A stretch of DNA of 51,108 nucleotides from Methylobacterium sp. W2. GTDB taxonomy: Bacteria; Pseudomonadota; Alphaproteobacteria; Rhizobiales; Beijerinckiaceae. Both the position numbers and the translations under genes were made by a program. This document shows, piece by piece, positions 42,695 to 51,058 of the stretch. Numbering within the stretch: position 1 is the first letter of the stretch; every line of letters starts with the position of its first letter. The stretch covers positions 1 to 51,108 of the forward strand of contig NZ_VMOA01000040.1 of NCBI RefSeq assembly GCF_020662345.1, read 5' to 3'. The notes under the pieces were generated by a model. That model did not search any database, had not been told where the DNA came from, and was given only the letters and a program-made list of their open reading frames with translations.

Positions 42695-42712
42695 TGTCAA
42701 TATTATCTGACA
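42695..42712. promoter_or_regulatory. PpsR-type operator in the crtD/crtE divergent region
   Basis: TGTCAATATTATCTGACA is an exact and highly symmetric TGT-N12-ACA site. It lies 28 bases before crtD and 42 bases before crtE, so one site could control both directions, including the crtE-to-pufA superoperon. Confidence 0.8.
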
Positions 42713-42753
42713 CTTTGCAATGGCAATATCAAAAGACACGAGGGAGTGGCGCC

Positions 42754-43623
42754 ATGGATGCCAACCGCCGGATCGAGCAGGCTCTCGACGCTGCCGTCGC
42801 CCATGCGGAGGCGCCCGGCGCGCCGCCGCTCCTGGCGGAAGCCATCCGCTACGCGGTCTTTCCCGGCGGCCACCGCATCCGGCCGCGCCTGTGCCTTTCG
42901 GTGGCGAGGGCCTGCGGCGACGACGACCCGGCGGCCTCCGACGCGGCGGCGGCGGCGATCGAACTTCTGCACTGCGCCTCCCTGGTCCATGACGACCTGC
43001 CCTGTTTCGACGACGCGCCGATGCGGCGGCAGAAACCCTCGGTCCATGCCGCGTTCGGCGAACCCCTGGCGGTGCTCACCGGGGACGCGCTCATCGTCTC
43101 GGCCTTCGAGACCCTGGCGCGGGGCGCGGCGCGCTCGCCGGGCCGGCTCGCCGCCCTGGTCGGGCTCGTCGCCCGCGCGGCCGGCTCGCCCAACGGCATC
43201 GCCGCCGGGCAGGCCTGGGAATCGGAGCGCCATGTCGGGCTCACCGAGTATCAGCAGGCCAAGACCGGCGCCCTGTTCGCCGCGGCCACCGTCACCGGGG
43301 CGGCGGCGGCGGGCGCCCAGGCCCTGCCGTGGCGGCTCCTCGGGGAATGCCTCGGCGAGGCCTATCAGGTCGCCGACGACCTGCGCGACGTCGCCTGCCG
43401 CCAGGAGGAGGTCGGCAAGCCGGTGGGCCGCGACGCCACGTTGGGCCGGCCCAACGCCGCCGCCCTGCTCGGCATGGCCGGGGCGCTCTCCCGGCTCAAG
43501 CATCTCGTGCGCGAGGCCGTGGAGGTGATCCCGGCCTGCCCCGGCGCCGACGAGCTCCGCGCCGAGATCGAGGCGCAGACGCGCCTGTTCCTGCCGGCGA
43601 GCCTCGCACGGGAATTGGTGTGA
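42754..43623 (+). CDS. crtE: Geranylgeranyl diphosphate synthase CrtE
   Basis: 289 aa trans-isoprenyl diphosphate synthase. First aspartate-rich motif LVHDDLPCFDDAPMRRQKPS, second motif YQVADDLRDV. It makes the C20 precursor used by CrtB and, as tail donor, by BchG. The ATG at 42754 follows GGGAGTGG; a longer frame to 42694 would overlap the PpsR site. First gene of the superoperon reaching pufA. A family A repeat separates it from crtF. Confidence 0.94.
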   Translation: MDANRRIEQALDAAVAHAEAPGAPPLLAEAIRYAVFPGGHRIRPRLCLSVARACGDDDPAASDAAAAAIELLHCASLVHDDLPCFDDAPMRRQKPSVHAAFGEPLAVLTGDALIVSAFETLARGAARSPGRLAALVGLVARAAGSPNGIAAGQAWESERHVGLTEYQQAKTGALFAAATVTGAAAAGAQALPWRLLGECLGEAYQVADDLRDVACRQEEVGKPVGRDATLGRPNAAALLGMAGALSRLKHLVREAVEVIPACPGADELRAEIEAQTRLFLPASLARELV

Positions 43624-43647
43624 GGGGAGGGCGTTGTCCCCTCCACC

Positions 43648-43798
43648 CTGCGGCTACGATAGCCCCACATCTCGCGGGCAGCGCGGGTCCCCTCTCCTGG
43701 AAGGAGAGGGAGCTCGTCGCGCCTCATGTCGAACCCTCTCGGATAAACCGAACAGCCGTCGAGCAGATGGGTGAATTCAGGAGCGACGGGGGAGGGAA
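43648..43798. repeat. Palindromic repeat, family A, covering the crtF start
   Basis: It shares the flanks of the bchB copy (CTGCGGCTACGATA at the left; CCGTCGAGCAGATGGGTGAA at the right) but has only one hairpin, CCCTCTCCT/AGGAGAGGG (43690-43698, 43702-43710); the central GGGTGAGGTGTG arms are missing. The crtF ATG lies within it. Confidence 0.8.
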
Positions 43799-44936
43799 GC
43801 GCGCCCTCTTCTGGCGCGAGCGCTGGCTCGGCTTTCGCAACCGCACCATCGCCAATCCGGCCTTCCAGCGCTGGGCCGCCGCATTTCCCCTGACGCGGGG
43901 GATCGCGCGACGGAACACCCGCGCGCTGTTCGATCTCTGCGCCGGCTTCGTCTATTCGCAGACCCTGTTCGCCTGCATCAGGCTCGACCTGTTCGCGATC
44001 CTCGCCCCCGGCCCGCTCGGGCTCGAGGCCCTGGCCGCGCGGACCTGCCTGAGGCCGGAGCGGGCCCTGCGCCTGCTGGAGGCGGCCGCCTCGCTGAACC
44101 TTCTGCGGCGCCTGCCCGACGGGCGCTTCGCCCTGGCCGATCTCGGCGCGGCGCTGATCGGCAATCCGTCCGTCGCCGCGATGATCGAGCACCATGCGCT
44201 CCTCTACGAGGATCTGCGCGACCCGGTGGCGCTCCTACGCGGGGAGGGCGGCTCGAGCCGGCTCGCCGCCTACTGGCCCTATGCCGGACCGGCCGGCGAC
44301 GCGGCGATCCCGGCCGAGGCGGTGGCGGATTACTCGGCCCTGATGGCCGCCTCCCAATCCCTCATCGCCGAGGACATCCTCGACGCCTATCCGATGCACC
44401 GGCACCGCCTCCTCATGGATGTGGGCGGGGGCGAGGGGGCCTTCCTGCGCGCGGTCATGCGGGCGACGCCCGGTCTCGCCGTCCGGCTGTTCGACCTGCC
44501 GGCGGTGGCCGCCCGCGCCACGGAGCGTTTCGCGGCCGAGGGCCTGTCCCACCGCGCGGACGCCTGCGGCGGCAACTTCCGCACCGCGCCCCTGCCGACG
44601 GGCGCCGACGTCCTCTCCCTGGTCCGGGTCGTCCACGACCATGACGACGACACCGTCCGCCTCATCCTGCGCGCCGCCCACGACGCGCTCGGCGATGGCG
44701 GCACCCTTCTGCTGGCCGAGCCGATGGCGGGAACGGCGGGGGCCGAGCCGGTCACCGACGCGTATTTCGGCTTCTACCTGCTGGCGATGGGAAGCGGCCG
44801 CTGCCGCCGCCCGGCCGAACTCACCGCGCTCCTCCAGGAGGCGGGCTTCCGCGACTGCCGCGAGATCCCGACCCGGCGCCCGCTGCTGACCCGGCTGCTG
44901 GTGTGCCGACGAATTGACACGCTGCAGCGTAAGTAA
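43767..44936 (+). CDS. crtF: Hydroxyneurosporene O-methyltransferase CrtF
   Basis: 389 aa. The SAM-binding motif is LLMDVGGGEGAFLRAVMRAT, followed by VRLFDLPAV and, later, LVRVVHDHDDDTVRLILRAA. The N-terminal dimerisation domain has RALFDLCAGFVYSQTLFACI, typical of CrtF. It methylates the 1-hydroxyl group of carotenoids on the way to spirilloxanthin-type pigments. The ATG at 43767 sits in the right end of a family A repeat, so the first dozen residues (MGEFRSDGGGKR) are repeat-derived; conserved sequence starts near WRERWLGFRN. Confidence 0.93.
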   Translation: MGEFRSDGGGKRALFWRERWLGFRNRTIANPAFQRWAAAFPLTRGIARRNTRALFDLCAGFVYSQTLFACIRLDLFAILAPGPLGLEALAARTCLRPERALRLLEAAASLNLLRRLPDGRFALADLGAALIGNPSVAAMIEHHALLYEDLRDPVALLRGEGGSSRLAAYWPYAGPAGDAAIPAEAVADYSALMAASQSLIAEDILDAYPMHRHRLLMDVGGGEGAFLRAVMRATPGLAVRLFDLPAVAARATERFAAEGLSHRADACGGNFRTAPLPTGADVLSLVRVVHDHDDDTVRLILRAAHDALGDGGTLLLAEPMAGTAGAEPVTDAYFGFYLLAMGSGRCRRPAELTALLQEAGFRDCREIPTRRPLLTRLLVCRRIDTLQRK

Positions 44937-44939
44937 GGC

Positions 44940-44971
44940 TTGACGAATAAAAGTGTCAATCTAGGATGACA
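44940..44971 (+). promoter_or_regulatory. bchC promoter with PpsR-type operator
   Basis: TTGACG (44940-44945), 16 bases, TAGGAT (44962-44967) form a possible promoter before bchC. TGTCAATCTAGGATGACA (44954-44971) is an exact TGT-N12-ACA palindrome covering the -10 box. This would give an internal, PpsR-controlled start for bchC-pufA within the superoperon, as known for Rhodobacter bchC. Confidence 0.7.
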
Positions 44972-45036
44972 CATCGAACACGCGCCGAACCCGCCGCCAT
45001 CGGGTCGGGTCACGGGACAGGGGAGGGTCGACCACA

Positions 45037-45972
45037 ATGCACGCGCTCGCCGTCCTCTTCGAACGCCCCGAACAGCTGTCGCTCGCCGAGCTCGCCCTCG
45101 ACGCTCCGGGCGCGGCCGACGCGGTGGTCGAGACCCTGTGGAGCGGCATCAGCACCGGCACCGAGCGCCTGCTCTGGACGGGCCGGATGCCGCCCTTCCC
45201 GGGCATGGGCTATCCCCTGGTCCCCGGCTACGAATCGGTGGGCGAGGTGGTGGAAGCCGGCCCCGCCTCCGGCCTCGCCGTCGGGCAGCGGGTCTTCGTC
45301 CCCGGCGCACGCTGCTTCGGCCCGGTGCGCGGCCTGTTCGGCGGCGCGGCCTCACGCCTGGTAAGCGAAGGCGCGCGCCTCGTTCCCATCGATGCGGATT
45401 TGCGCGAACACGGCATCCTCATCGCCCTGGCGTCCACCGCCTATCATGCGCTCAACGCGCGTCCCGAAGGCCGCTCGCTCATCGTCGGCCACGGGGTGCT
45501 CGGACGACTTCTCGCCCGCCTCACACGGATCGCCGGCGGCGAGCCTGTGGTGTGGGAGACGAACGCGATCCGGGCCACGGGCGCACATGGCTACGAGGTC
45601 CTGCATCCGGATGCGGACGAGACCCGCGATTACGGCGCCATCACCGATGTCAGCGGCGACGCCGCGATCCTCGACACGCTGATCGGCCGGCTCAGGCCCG
45701 GCGGCGAGATCGTGCTCGCCGGTTTCTACGAGGCGCCGCTCTCCTTCGCCTTCCCGCCGGCCTTCCTGCGCGAGGCCCGCATCCGCGTCGCCGCCCAGTG
45801 GCGGCCGGAGGATCTCGCCGCGGTCCTGACCCTGATCGAGGGGGGACGCCTCTCCCTCGACGGCCTGATCACCCATCGTGAACCGGCGGCGCACGCGCCG
45901 TCCGCCTATCGCACGGCGTTCGGCGAGCCCGAATGCCTGAAGATGATCCTCGATTGGAGAGCCGCTTCATGA
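45037..45972 (+). CDS. bchC: Bacteriochlorophyllide a dehydrogenase BchC
   Basis: 311 aa zinc-type medium-chain dehydrogenase-like enzyme. ETLWSGISTGTERLLWTGRM, PLVPGYESVGEVVEAGPASG and the nucleotide-binding SLIVGHGVLGRLLARL match BchC. It oxidises the 3-hydroxyethyl group to 3-acetyl, the last ring change before esterification. GGGGAGGG lies about 11 bases before the ATG. Its stop overlaps bchX as ATGA. Expression is likely from its own PpsR-controlled promoter as well as read-through from crtE. Confidence 0.95.
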   Translation: MHALAVLFERPEQLSLAELALDAPGAADAVVETLWSGISTGTERLLWTGRMPPFPGMGYPLVPGYESVGEVVEAGPASGLAVGQRVFVPGARCFGPVRGLFGGAASRLVSEGARLVPIDADLREHGILIALASTAYHALNARPEGRSLIVGHGVLGRLLARLTRIAGGEPVVWETNAIRATGAHGYEVLHPDADETRDYGAITDVSGDAAILDTLIGRLRPGGEIVLAGFYEAPLSFAFPPAFLREARIRVAAQWRPEDLAAVLTLIEGGRLSLDGLITHREPAAHAPSAYRTAFGEPECLKMILDWRAAS

Positions 45973-46955
45973 ACATGCAGCTGAACGGAGCCGCACTCCT
46001 GCGCGCCGAAGCCGCCATCGAGCCCGATGCGGCCCCCGTCTCCGCCACCAAGGAGACGCAGATCATCGCGATCTACGGCAAGGGCGGCATCGGCAAGTCG
46101 TTCACCCTGGCCAATCTCAGCTACATGATGGCCCAGCAGGGCAAGAAGGTCCTGCTCATCGGCTGCGACCCGAAGAGCGACACCACCTCGCTCCTGTTCG
46201 GCGGCCGCGCCTGCCCGACCATCATCGAGACCTCCACCAAGAAAAAACTCGCCGGCGAGCAGGTCGCCATCGGCGATGTCTGCTTCAAGCGCGACGGCGT
46301 CTACGCCATGGAGCTCGGCGGGCCGGAAGTCGGGCGCGGCTGCGGCGGGCGCGGCATCATCCACGGTTTCGAACTGCTCGAAAAACTCGGCTTCCACGAA
46401 TGGGGCTTCGACTACGTCCTGCTCGACTTCCTCGGCGACGTGGTCTGCGGCGGCTTCGGCCTGCCGATCGCCCGTGACATGTGCCAGAAGGTCATCGTCG
46501 TCGGCTCGAACGATCTTCAATCGTTGTATGTGGCCAACAACGTCTGCTCGGCGGTGGAATACTTCCGCAAGCTCGGCGGCAATGTCGGTGTCGGCGGCCT
46601 CGTCATCAACAAGGACGACGGCACCGGCGAGGCCCAGGCCTTCGCCGCCGCCGTGGGCATCCCGGTCCTGGCCTCGATCCCGGCCGATGACGACATCCGC
46701 AAGAAGAGCGCGAATTACGAGATCATCGGCCGGCCCGAGAGCCAATGGGGCTCGCTCTTCGCGGATCTGGCCCAGAACGTCCACGACGCGGCGGCCAACC
46801 ACCCGACGCCGCTCTCCCAGGACGGCCTCCTCGGCCTGTTCAAGGGCGAGGCCGTCGGCCGCGGCGTCACCCTGGTCCCCGCCACCTTCGAGGATATGTG
46901 CGGCACGGCCCTGGTCGTGAAGCCGTCCCTCGAAGTCGTCTACGACGAGGTCTGA
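45969..46955 (+). CDS. bchX: Chlorophyllide a reductase iron protein BchX
   Basis: 328 aa NifH-like protein. P-loop AIYGKGGIGKSFTLANLSYM; cluster cysteines in VGRGCGGRGI and GDVVCGGFGL. It feeds electrons to BchYZ for ring B reduction of chlorophyllide. The chosen ATG (45969) overlaps the bchC stop; an upstream in-frame ATG at 45933 lies inside bchC and is rejected. The C-terminal extension beyond the NifH core (EDMCGTALVVKPSLEVVYDE) is normal for BchX. Confidence 0.96.
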   Translation: MNMQLNGAALLRAEAAIEPDAAPVSATKETQIIAIYGKGGIGKSFTLANLSYMMAQQGKKVLLIGCDPKSDTTSLLFGGRACPTIIETSTKKKLAGEQVAIGDVCFKRDGVYAMELGGPEVGRGCGGRGIIHGFELLEKLGFHEWGFDYVLLDFLGDVVCGGFGLPIARDMCQKVIVVGSNDLQSLYVANNVCSAVEYFRKLGGNVGVGGLVINKDDGTGEAQAFAAAVGIPVLASIPADDDIRKKSANYEIIGRPESQWGSLFADLAQNVHDAAANHPTPLSQDGLLGLFKGEAVGRGVTLVPATFEDMCGTALVVKPSLEVVYDEV

Positions 46956-46960
46956 CGCGC

Positions 46961-48556
46961 ATGGCCGTCTCCCTCGACATCGCGGATCTGCGCGCTCGCC
47001 AGGATCTTCGCGCCAGCAATGACCGCCCCGCCTCGACCCTGGCTCCCGCCGCATTGCCCGCGGAGGCGGTGAACCTCGCCGCCACCCAGTCCGACGGGCT
47101 CGGCTGCCATTCCGGCAAGGACGCGATGCGGGCGGCCGCCGAAGCCGCCGGGATGTCGGAGACGCTGGAGCAGCTCAGACAGGACTACCCCCAAGGGCCG
47201 CACGACCAGCCCCAGAGCATGTGCCCGGCCTTCGGCAGCTTGCGCGTCGGCCTGCGCATGCGGCGCACGGCGACGATCCTGTCGGGCTCGGCCTGCTGCG
47301 TCTACGGGCTCACCTTCACCTCGCATTTCTACGGGGCCAAGCGCAGCGTCGGCTACGTCCCCTTCAATTCCGAGACCCTCGTCACCGGCAAGCTGTTCGA
47401 GGACATCCGCGAGGCGGTGTTCGACGTGGCCAAGCCCGCCGATTACGACGCGGTCGTCGTCATCAACCTCTGCGTTCCCACCGCCTCCGGCGTGCCGCTG
47501 CGTCTTCTCCCGAAGGAGATCGACGGGGTCCGCATCATCGGTATCGACGTGCCCGGCTTCGGCGTGCCGACCCATGCGGAAGCCAAGGACGTGCTTGCCG
47601 GGGCCATGCTGAAATTCGCCCGGTCCGAGGCCGAGCAGGGTCCGGTCCAGGCCCCGCGCCTCGGCCGCTCCGAGCGCCCCAGCGTGACGCTGCTCGGCGA
47701 GATGTTCCCGGCCGACCCGGTGGTGATGGGCGGCCTGCTCGAGCCCCTCGGCCTCAGCGCCGGCCCGGTGGTGCCGACCCGCGAATGGCGCGAACTCTAC
47801 GCGGCCCTCGACTGCGCGGCCGTGGCGGCGATCCATCCGTTCTACACCGCCTCGATCCGCGAATTCGAACTCGCCGGCCGCCCCATCGTCGGCTCCGCCC
47901 CCGTGGGCCATGACGGCACCGCCGACTGGCTCGACCGGATCGGCGAGGCCTGCGCCGTGCCCCGCGCCACGGTGGAGGCCGCCAAGAACCGGCTCCTGCC
48001 GATGATCCGGGGCGCGCTCGCCGCCACACCGATCACGGGCCGGATCACCCTCTCGGGCTACGAGGGGTCGGAACTCCTCGTGGGCCGGCTCCTCGTGGAG
48101 AGCGGCGCCGACCTTCGCTACGTCGGCACCGCCTGCCCGCGCACGCCCTATTCGGAGGCCGACCGCGACTGGCTGGAATCACGCGGCGTCATGGTCCGCT
48201 TCCGCGCTTCCCTGGAAGACGACCTCTCCGCCATGCGCGAGTTCCGCCCGGATCTCGCCATCGGCACCACGCCGGTGGTGCAGGCGGCCAAAGAGCGGGC
48301 GATCCCCGCCCTCTACTTCACCAACCTGATCTCGGCCCGCCCGCTGATGGGCGTCGCCGGAGCCGGGTCGCTCGCCAAGGTGATCAACACGGCCCTCGGC
48401 AACCAGCACCGGTTCGACGCCATGCGGAACTTCTTCCACGGGGTCGGCGAAGGCCATGCCGCCGGCATCTGGGAAGAGGTGCCGAAGGTCCGCCAGAACG
48501 TCGCCTCGGCGACGCGCGGAAAGCCCTCCCACAACCCGATCGGGGAGATGGCCTGA
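46961..48556 (+). CDS. bchY: Chlorophyllide a reductase subunit BchY
   Basis: 531 aa NifD-like subunit. Cysteines near the expected positions for the cluster shared with BchZ are seen in SMCPAFGSLR, SGSACCVYGLTF and NLCVPTASG. With BchZ and BchX it reduces the C7-C8 bond of chlorophyllide a to the bacteriochlorin. Starts five bases after bchX and overlaps bchZ by one base (TGATG). The first 70 residues, before CHSGKDAMRA, are variable. Confidence 0.95.
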   Translation: MAVSLDIADLRARQDLRASNDRPASTLAPAALPAEAVNLAATQSDGLGCHSGKDAMRAAAEAAGMSETLEQLRQDYPQGPHDQPQSMCPAFGSLRVGLRMRRTATILSGSACCVYGLTFTSHFYGAKRSVGYVPFNSETLVTGKLFEDIREAVFDVAKPADYDAVVVINLCVPTASGVPLRLLPKEIDGVRIIGIDVPGFGVPTHAEAKDVLAGAMLKFARSEAEQGPVQAPRLGRSERPSVTLLGEMFPADPVVMGGLLEPLGLSAGPVVPTREWRELYAALDCAAVAAIHPFYTASIREFELAGRPIVGSAPVGHDGTADWLDRIGEACAVPRATVEAAKNRLLPMIRGALAATPITGRITLSGYEGSELLVGRLLVESGADLRYVGTACPRTPYSEADRDWLESRGVMVRFRASLEDDLSAMREFRPDLAIGTTPVVQAAKERAIPALYFTNLISARPLMGVAGAGSLAKVINTALGNQHRFDAMRNFFHGVGEGHAAGIWEEVPKVRQNVASATRGKPSHNPIGEMA

Positions 48557-50022
48557 TGCTCGTCCTCGATCACGACCGGGCCGGCGGCTACTGGGGCGCC
48601 GTCTACGTCTTCACCGCCATCAAGGGTTTGCAGGTCGTCATCGACGGCCCCGTGGGCTGCGAGAACCTGCCGGTCACCTCGGTGCTCCACTACACCGACG
48701 CGCTGCCGCCGCACGAATTGCCCATCGTGGTCACCGGCCTCGCCGAGGAAGAGCTCGGCCGCCACGGCACCGAGGCCGCGATGAAGCGGGCCCATGCCAC
48801 CCTCGATCCGGGCATGCCGAGCGTGGTCGTCACCGGCTCCATCGCCGAGATGATCGGCGGCGGCGTGACCCCGGAGGGCACCAACCTCCAGCGCTTCCTG
48901 CCGCGCACCATCGACGAGGACCAGTGGCAGACCGCCGACCGGGCGATGTCCTGGCTCTGGCAGGAATACGGCGCCCGGAAATTCGCCAAGAAGGGCATCC
49001 CGGCCCGGCCGCCCCGCAAGGACGGCGAGCGTCCCCGCGTCAACATCATCGGCCCGGCCTACGGCACCTTCAACATGCCCTCGGACCTCGCCGAGATCCG
49101 CCGCCTCGTGGAGGGGATCGGCGCCGAGGTGAATCTCGCCTTTCCGCTCGGCTCGCATCTCGCCGACGTGGCCAAACTCGTGAACGCGGATGCCAATATC
49201 TGCCTCTACCGCGAGTTCGGCCGCCTCCTCTGCGAAGCCCTCGAGCGGCCCTACCTGCAGGCGCCGATCGGCCTGCACGCCACCACCAAGTTCCTGCGCA
49301 AGCTCGGCGAGATCCTCGGCCTCGATCCGGAGCCCTTCATCGAGCGCGAGCGCCACACCACGATCAAGCCGATCTGGGACCTGTGGCGCTCGGTGACCCA
49401 GGACTTCTTCGGCACCGCGAGCTTCGGCATCGTCGCCTCGGACACCTACGCAAAGGGAGTCCGCCGCTTCCTCGAAGACGAGATGGGCCTGCCCTGCACC
49501 TTCGCGATCTCGCGCCGGCCCGGCGCCAAGACCGACAACGCGGCGGTGCGGGACGCGATCAAGGCCAACCCGCCCCTCGTCCTGTTCGGCTCGTTCAACG
49601 AGCGCATGTACGCGGCCGAATGCGGAGCGCGGGCGGTGTTCGTGCCGGCCTCGTTTCCGGGCGCCATCATCCGGCGCCATACCGGCACGCCGTTCATGGG
49701 CTTCTCGGGCGCGACCTACCTCATCCAGGAGGTCTGCAACGCCCTGTTCGACATGCTCTTCCACATCCTGCCGCTCGCCCGCGACATGGACCGGGTCGAG
49801 GCGACGCCGGCACGGATCCATCGCGAACTGCCCTGGGACGAGGCCGCCCGCACCCTCCTCGACGACCTCGTCGAGGCCCATCCGGTGCTGGTGCGGATCT
49901 CGGTGGCCAAGCGCCTGCGCGACGCGGCCGAACGGGCAACCCGGAATGCCGGGCAGGAGCGGGTCGGCCCGGCCGAGGTCGAGCGCGCCCATGCGGACCT
50001 GACCCTCGGAGCGGCGGCATGA
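48556..50022 (+). CDS. bchZ: Chlorophyllide a reductase subunit BchZ
   Basis: 488 aa NifK-like subunit. The N-terminal VIDGPVGCENLPVTSVLHYT supplies a cluster cysteine; GSIAEMIGGGVTPEGTNLQR and FGSFNERMYAAECGARAVFV are typical BchZ segments. The C-terminal 80 residues contain the conserved DEAARTLLDDLVEAHPVLVR helix region related to the PCP_red domain. Coupled to bchY by TGATG. Confidence 0.96.
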   Translation: MLVLDHDRAGGYWGAVYVFTAIKGLQVVIDGPVGCENLPVTSVLHYTDALPPHELPIVVTGLAEEELGRHGTEAAMKRAHATLDPGMPSVVVTGSIAEMIGGGVTPEGTNLQRFLPRTIDEDQWQTADRAMSWLWQEYGARKFAKKGIPARPPRKDGERPRVNIIGPAYGTFNMPSDLAEIRRLVEGIGAEVNLAFPLGSHLADVAKLVNADANICLYREFGRLLCEALERPYLQAPIGLHATTKFLRKLGEILGLDPEPFIERERHTTIKPIWDLWRSVTQDFFGTASFGIVASDTYAKGVRRFLEDEMGLPCTFAISRRPGAKTDNAAVRDAIKANPPLVLFGSFNERMYAAECGARAVFVPASFPGAIIRRHTGTPFMGFSGATYLIQEVCNALFDMLFHILPLARDMDRVEATPARIHRELPWDEAARTLLDDLVEAHPVLVRISVAKRLRDAAERATRNAGQERVGPAEVERAHADLTLGAAA

Positions 50023-50135
50023 GCGCCCCCGCCCCGCACCCTCTTTCCGGCTGGAGCGGCGCGGCGCCGTTTCCGTCGAGAACCGGCCTCCTCGCGAGGC
50101 CGACCGCCGCGGATTGCGGACAGGAGATTTCCGCC

Positions 50136-50399
50136 ATGCAGTCAATGACCATGTCCCCCCGGACCATGTCCCCCCGCCAGGCTCTGTCGCGTCCCGCCCC
50201 GTCGCGCCTGCAGCGGCACGAGCTGCACTTCCGCCTCCTCCTGGTGGCGACCTATCCGTTCTTCCTCGCGGCGGCCGCGCTCCAGCGCCTCGTCCCGGCC
50301 CGGGCTCCGGTGGGCCACGGCCTCATCGCCCGGCGCTCGGTCTTCGGCGAGGCCAAGGCCATGGCCGTGTCGGCGATCCCCTTCGTCTTCATGGGCTGA
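50136..50399 (+). CDS. pufQ: PufQ-like protein
   Basis: 87 aa from the ATG at 50136, which has AGGAG nine bases upstream. A second possibility is the ATG at 50019 overlapping the bchZ stop, giving 126 aa with a low-complexity leader. One membrane helix (about 31-49, RLLLVATYPFFLAAAALQRL) and a conserved-looking end, SVFGEAKAMAVSAIPFVFMG, fit the PufQ family, whose members end in a similar SEA..ITPMIF motif. PufQ is linked to bacteriochlorophyll delivery for complex assembly. Position between bchZ and pufB is as in Rhodobacter. Resemblance is modest. Confidence 0.75.
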   Translation: MQSMTMSPRTMSPRQALSRPAPSRLQRHELHFRLLLVATYPFFLAAAALQRLVPARAPVGHGLIARRSVFGEAKAMAVSAIPFVFMG

Positions 50400-50411
50400 C
50401 GTTTTCCGGAG

Positions 50412-50446
50412 CCGGATCGCCCCGGGCCGATGCCCGCCCGATCCGG
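50412..50446. other. Intercistronic hairpin between pufQ and pufB
   Basis: CCGGATCG (50412-50419) and CGATCCGG (50439-50446) form an eight-base stem; the 19-base loop holds a smaller GGGC/GCCC stem. It sits at the start of the 170-base pufQ-pufB gap and may be an mRNA processing or stability element of the puf message. Confidence 0.45.
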
Positions 50447-50569
50447 AACCCGAACGACCTCCCGTCCGACGAGGGGGGAACGACCGTCGCGAGCGCCGTT
50501 GCCGGCCCCCGCGACCTCACCCGCCGCGCGTGGACCACGCACGGCCAGACGAAAGCGGAGGCTCACACC

Positions 50570-50797
50570 ATGTCCAGCGGAATCGAGAAAGCCAGCAGCC
50601 TGTCCGGGCTGACGGAACCGGAAGCCAAGGAGTTCCACGCGATCTTCCTGACGAGCTTCATCATCTTCACGGCCATCGCCGTGGTCGCCCATATCCTCGT
50701 CTGGATGTGGCGCCCGTGGCTGCCCGGCCCGAAGGGCTACGCCGCCCTCGACACCGTCACGAGCGCCGCGCACGGCCTCGTCTCGCTGATCTCCTGA
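50570..50797 (+). CDS. pufB: Light-harvesting 1 beta subunit PufB
   Basis: 75 aa. The N-terminal polar part (LSGLTEPEAKEFHAIFLTSF) precedes a single membrane helix; the histidine in AVVAHILVWMWRPWLPG is the axial ligand of bacteriochlorophyll a. It pairs with PufA to form the LH1 ring around the reaction centre. The segment after WRPW is longer (about 25 residues) than in many LH1 beta chains, whose sequence usually ends soon after this motif. AAGCGGAGG is upstream of the start. Confidence 0.95.
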   Translation: MSSGIEKASSLSGLTEPEAKEFHAIFLTSFIIFTAIAVVAHILVWMWRPWLPGPKGYAALDTVTSAAHGLVSLIS

Positions 50798-50811
50798 GGA
50801 GGAACGCACCC

Positions 50812-51000
50812 ATGCACAAGGTCTGGCTTCTCTTCGATCCGCGCCGCACGCTGGTGGCGCTCTTCACCTTCCTGTTCATCCTGGCGCTGCTGATCCACTT
50901 CATCTTGCTCAGCACCGACCGGTTCAACTGGCTGGAAGGCCCCAAGGCCCCGCGCGCCGCCAATGCGCAGACGCTGGTCCTGCCGACGATGCCCGCCTGA
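50812..51000 (+). CDS. pufA: Light-harvesting 1 alpha subunit PufA
   Basis: 62 aa. MHKVWLLFDPRRTLVALFTF is the classical LH1 alpha N-terminus, and the histidine in LALLIHFILLSTDRFNWLEG is the bacteriochlorophyll ligand. AGGAGG lies about ten bases before the ATG, a strong ribosome site as expected for a highly expressed antenna peptide. A strong hairpin follows the gene; pufL should be next but lies outside the window. Confidence 0.96.
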   Translation: MHKVWLLFDPRRTLVALFTFLFILALLIHFILLSTDRFNWLEGPKAPRAANAQTLVLPTMPA

Positions 51001-51032
51001 CCGGCGGGATGCGGACCATCCTCCTCCCCCTC

Positions 51033-51058
51033 CGGGTCTCGGGCTCGCCCGAGACCCG
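51033..51058. other. Strong hairpin downstream of pufA
   Basis: CGGGTCTCGGG (51033-51043) and CCCGAGACCCG (51048-51058) form a perfect 11-base stem with a four-base loop. A second smaller hairpin, TCGGGCAAGCCCGA, follows at about 51077-51090, and CTCCTCCCC/GGGGAGGAG arms enclose both. In Rhodobacter such intercistronic loops protect the pufBA mRNA and set the antenna to reaction-centre ratio; the same role is likely here. Confidence 0.65.

Noticed and set aside
42667..42739. Upstream ATG of crtD at 42739
   Set aside because: It would place the PpsR palindrome and the promoter inside coding sequence, and the FAD motif begins soon after the GTG at 42667.
48313..50145. A 610-codon open frame antisense to bchZ
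   Set aside because: Codon-bias shadow of bchY/bchZ with no domain or start signal.
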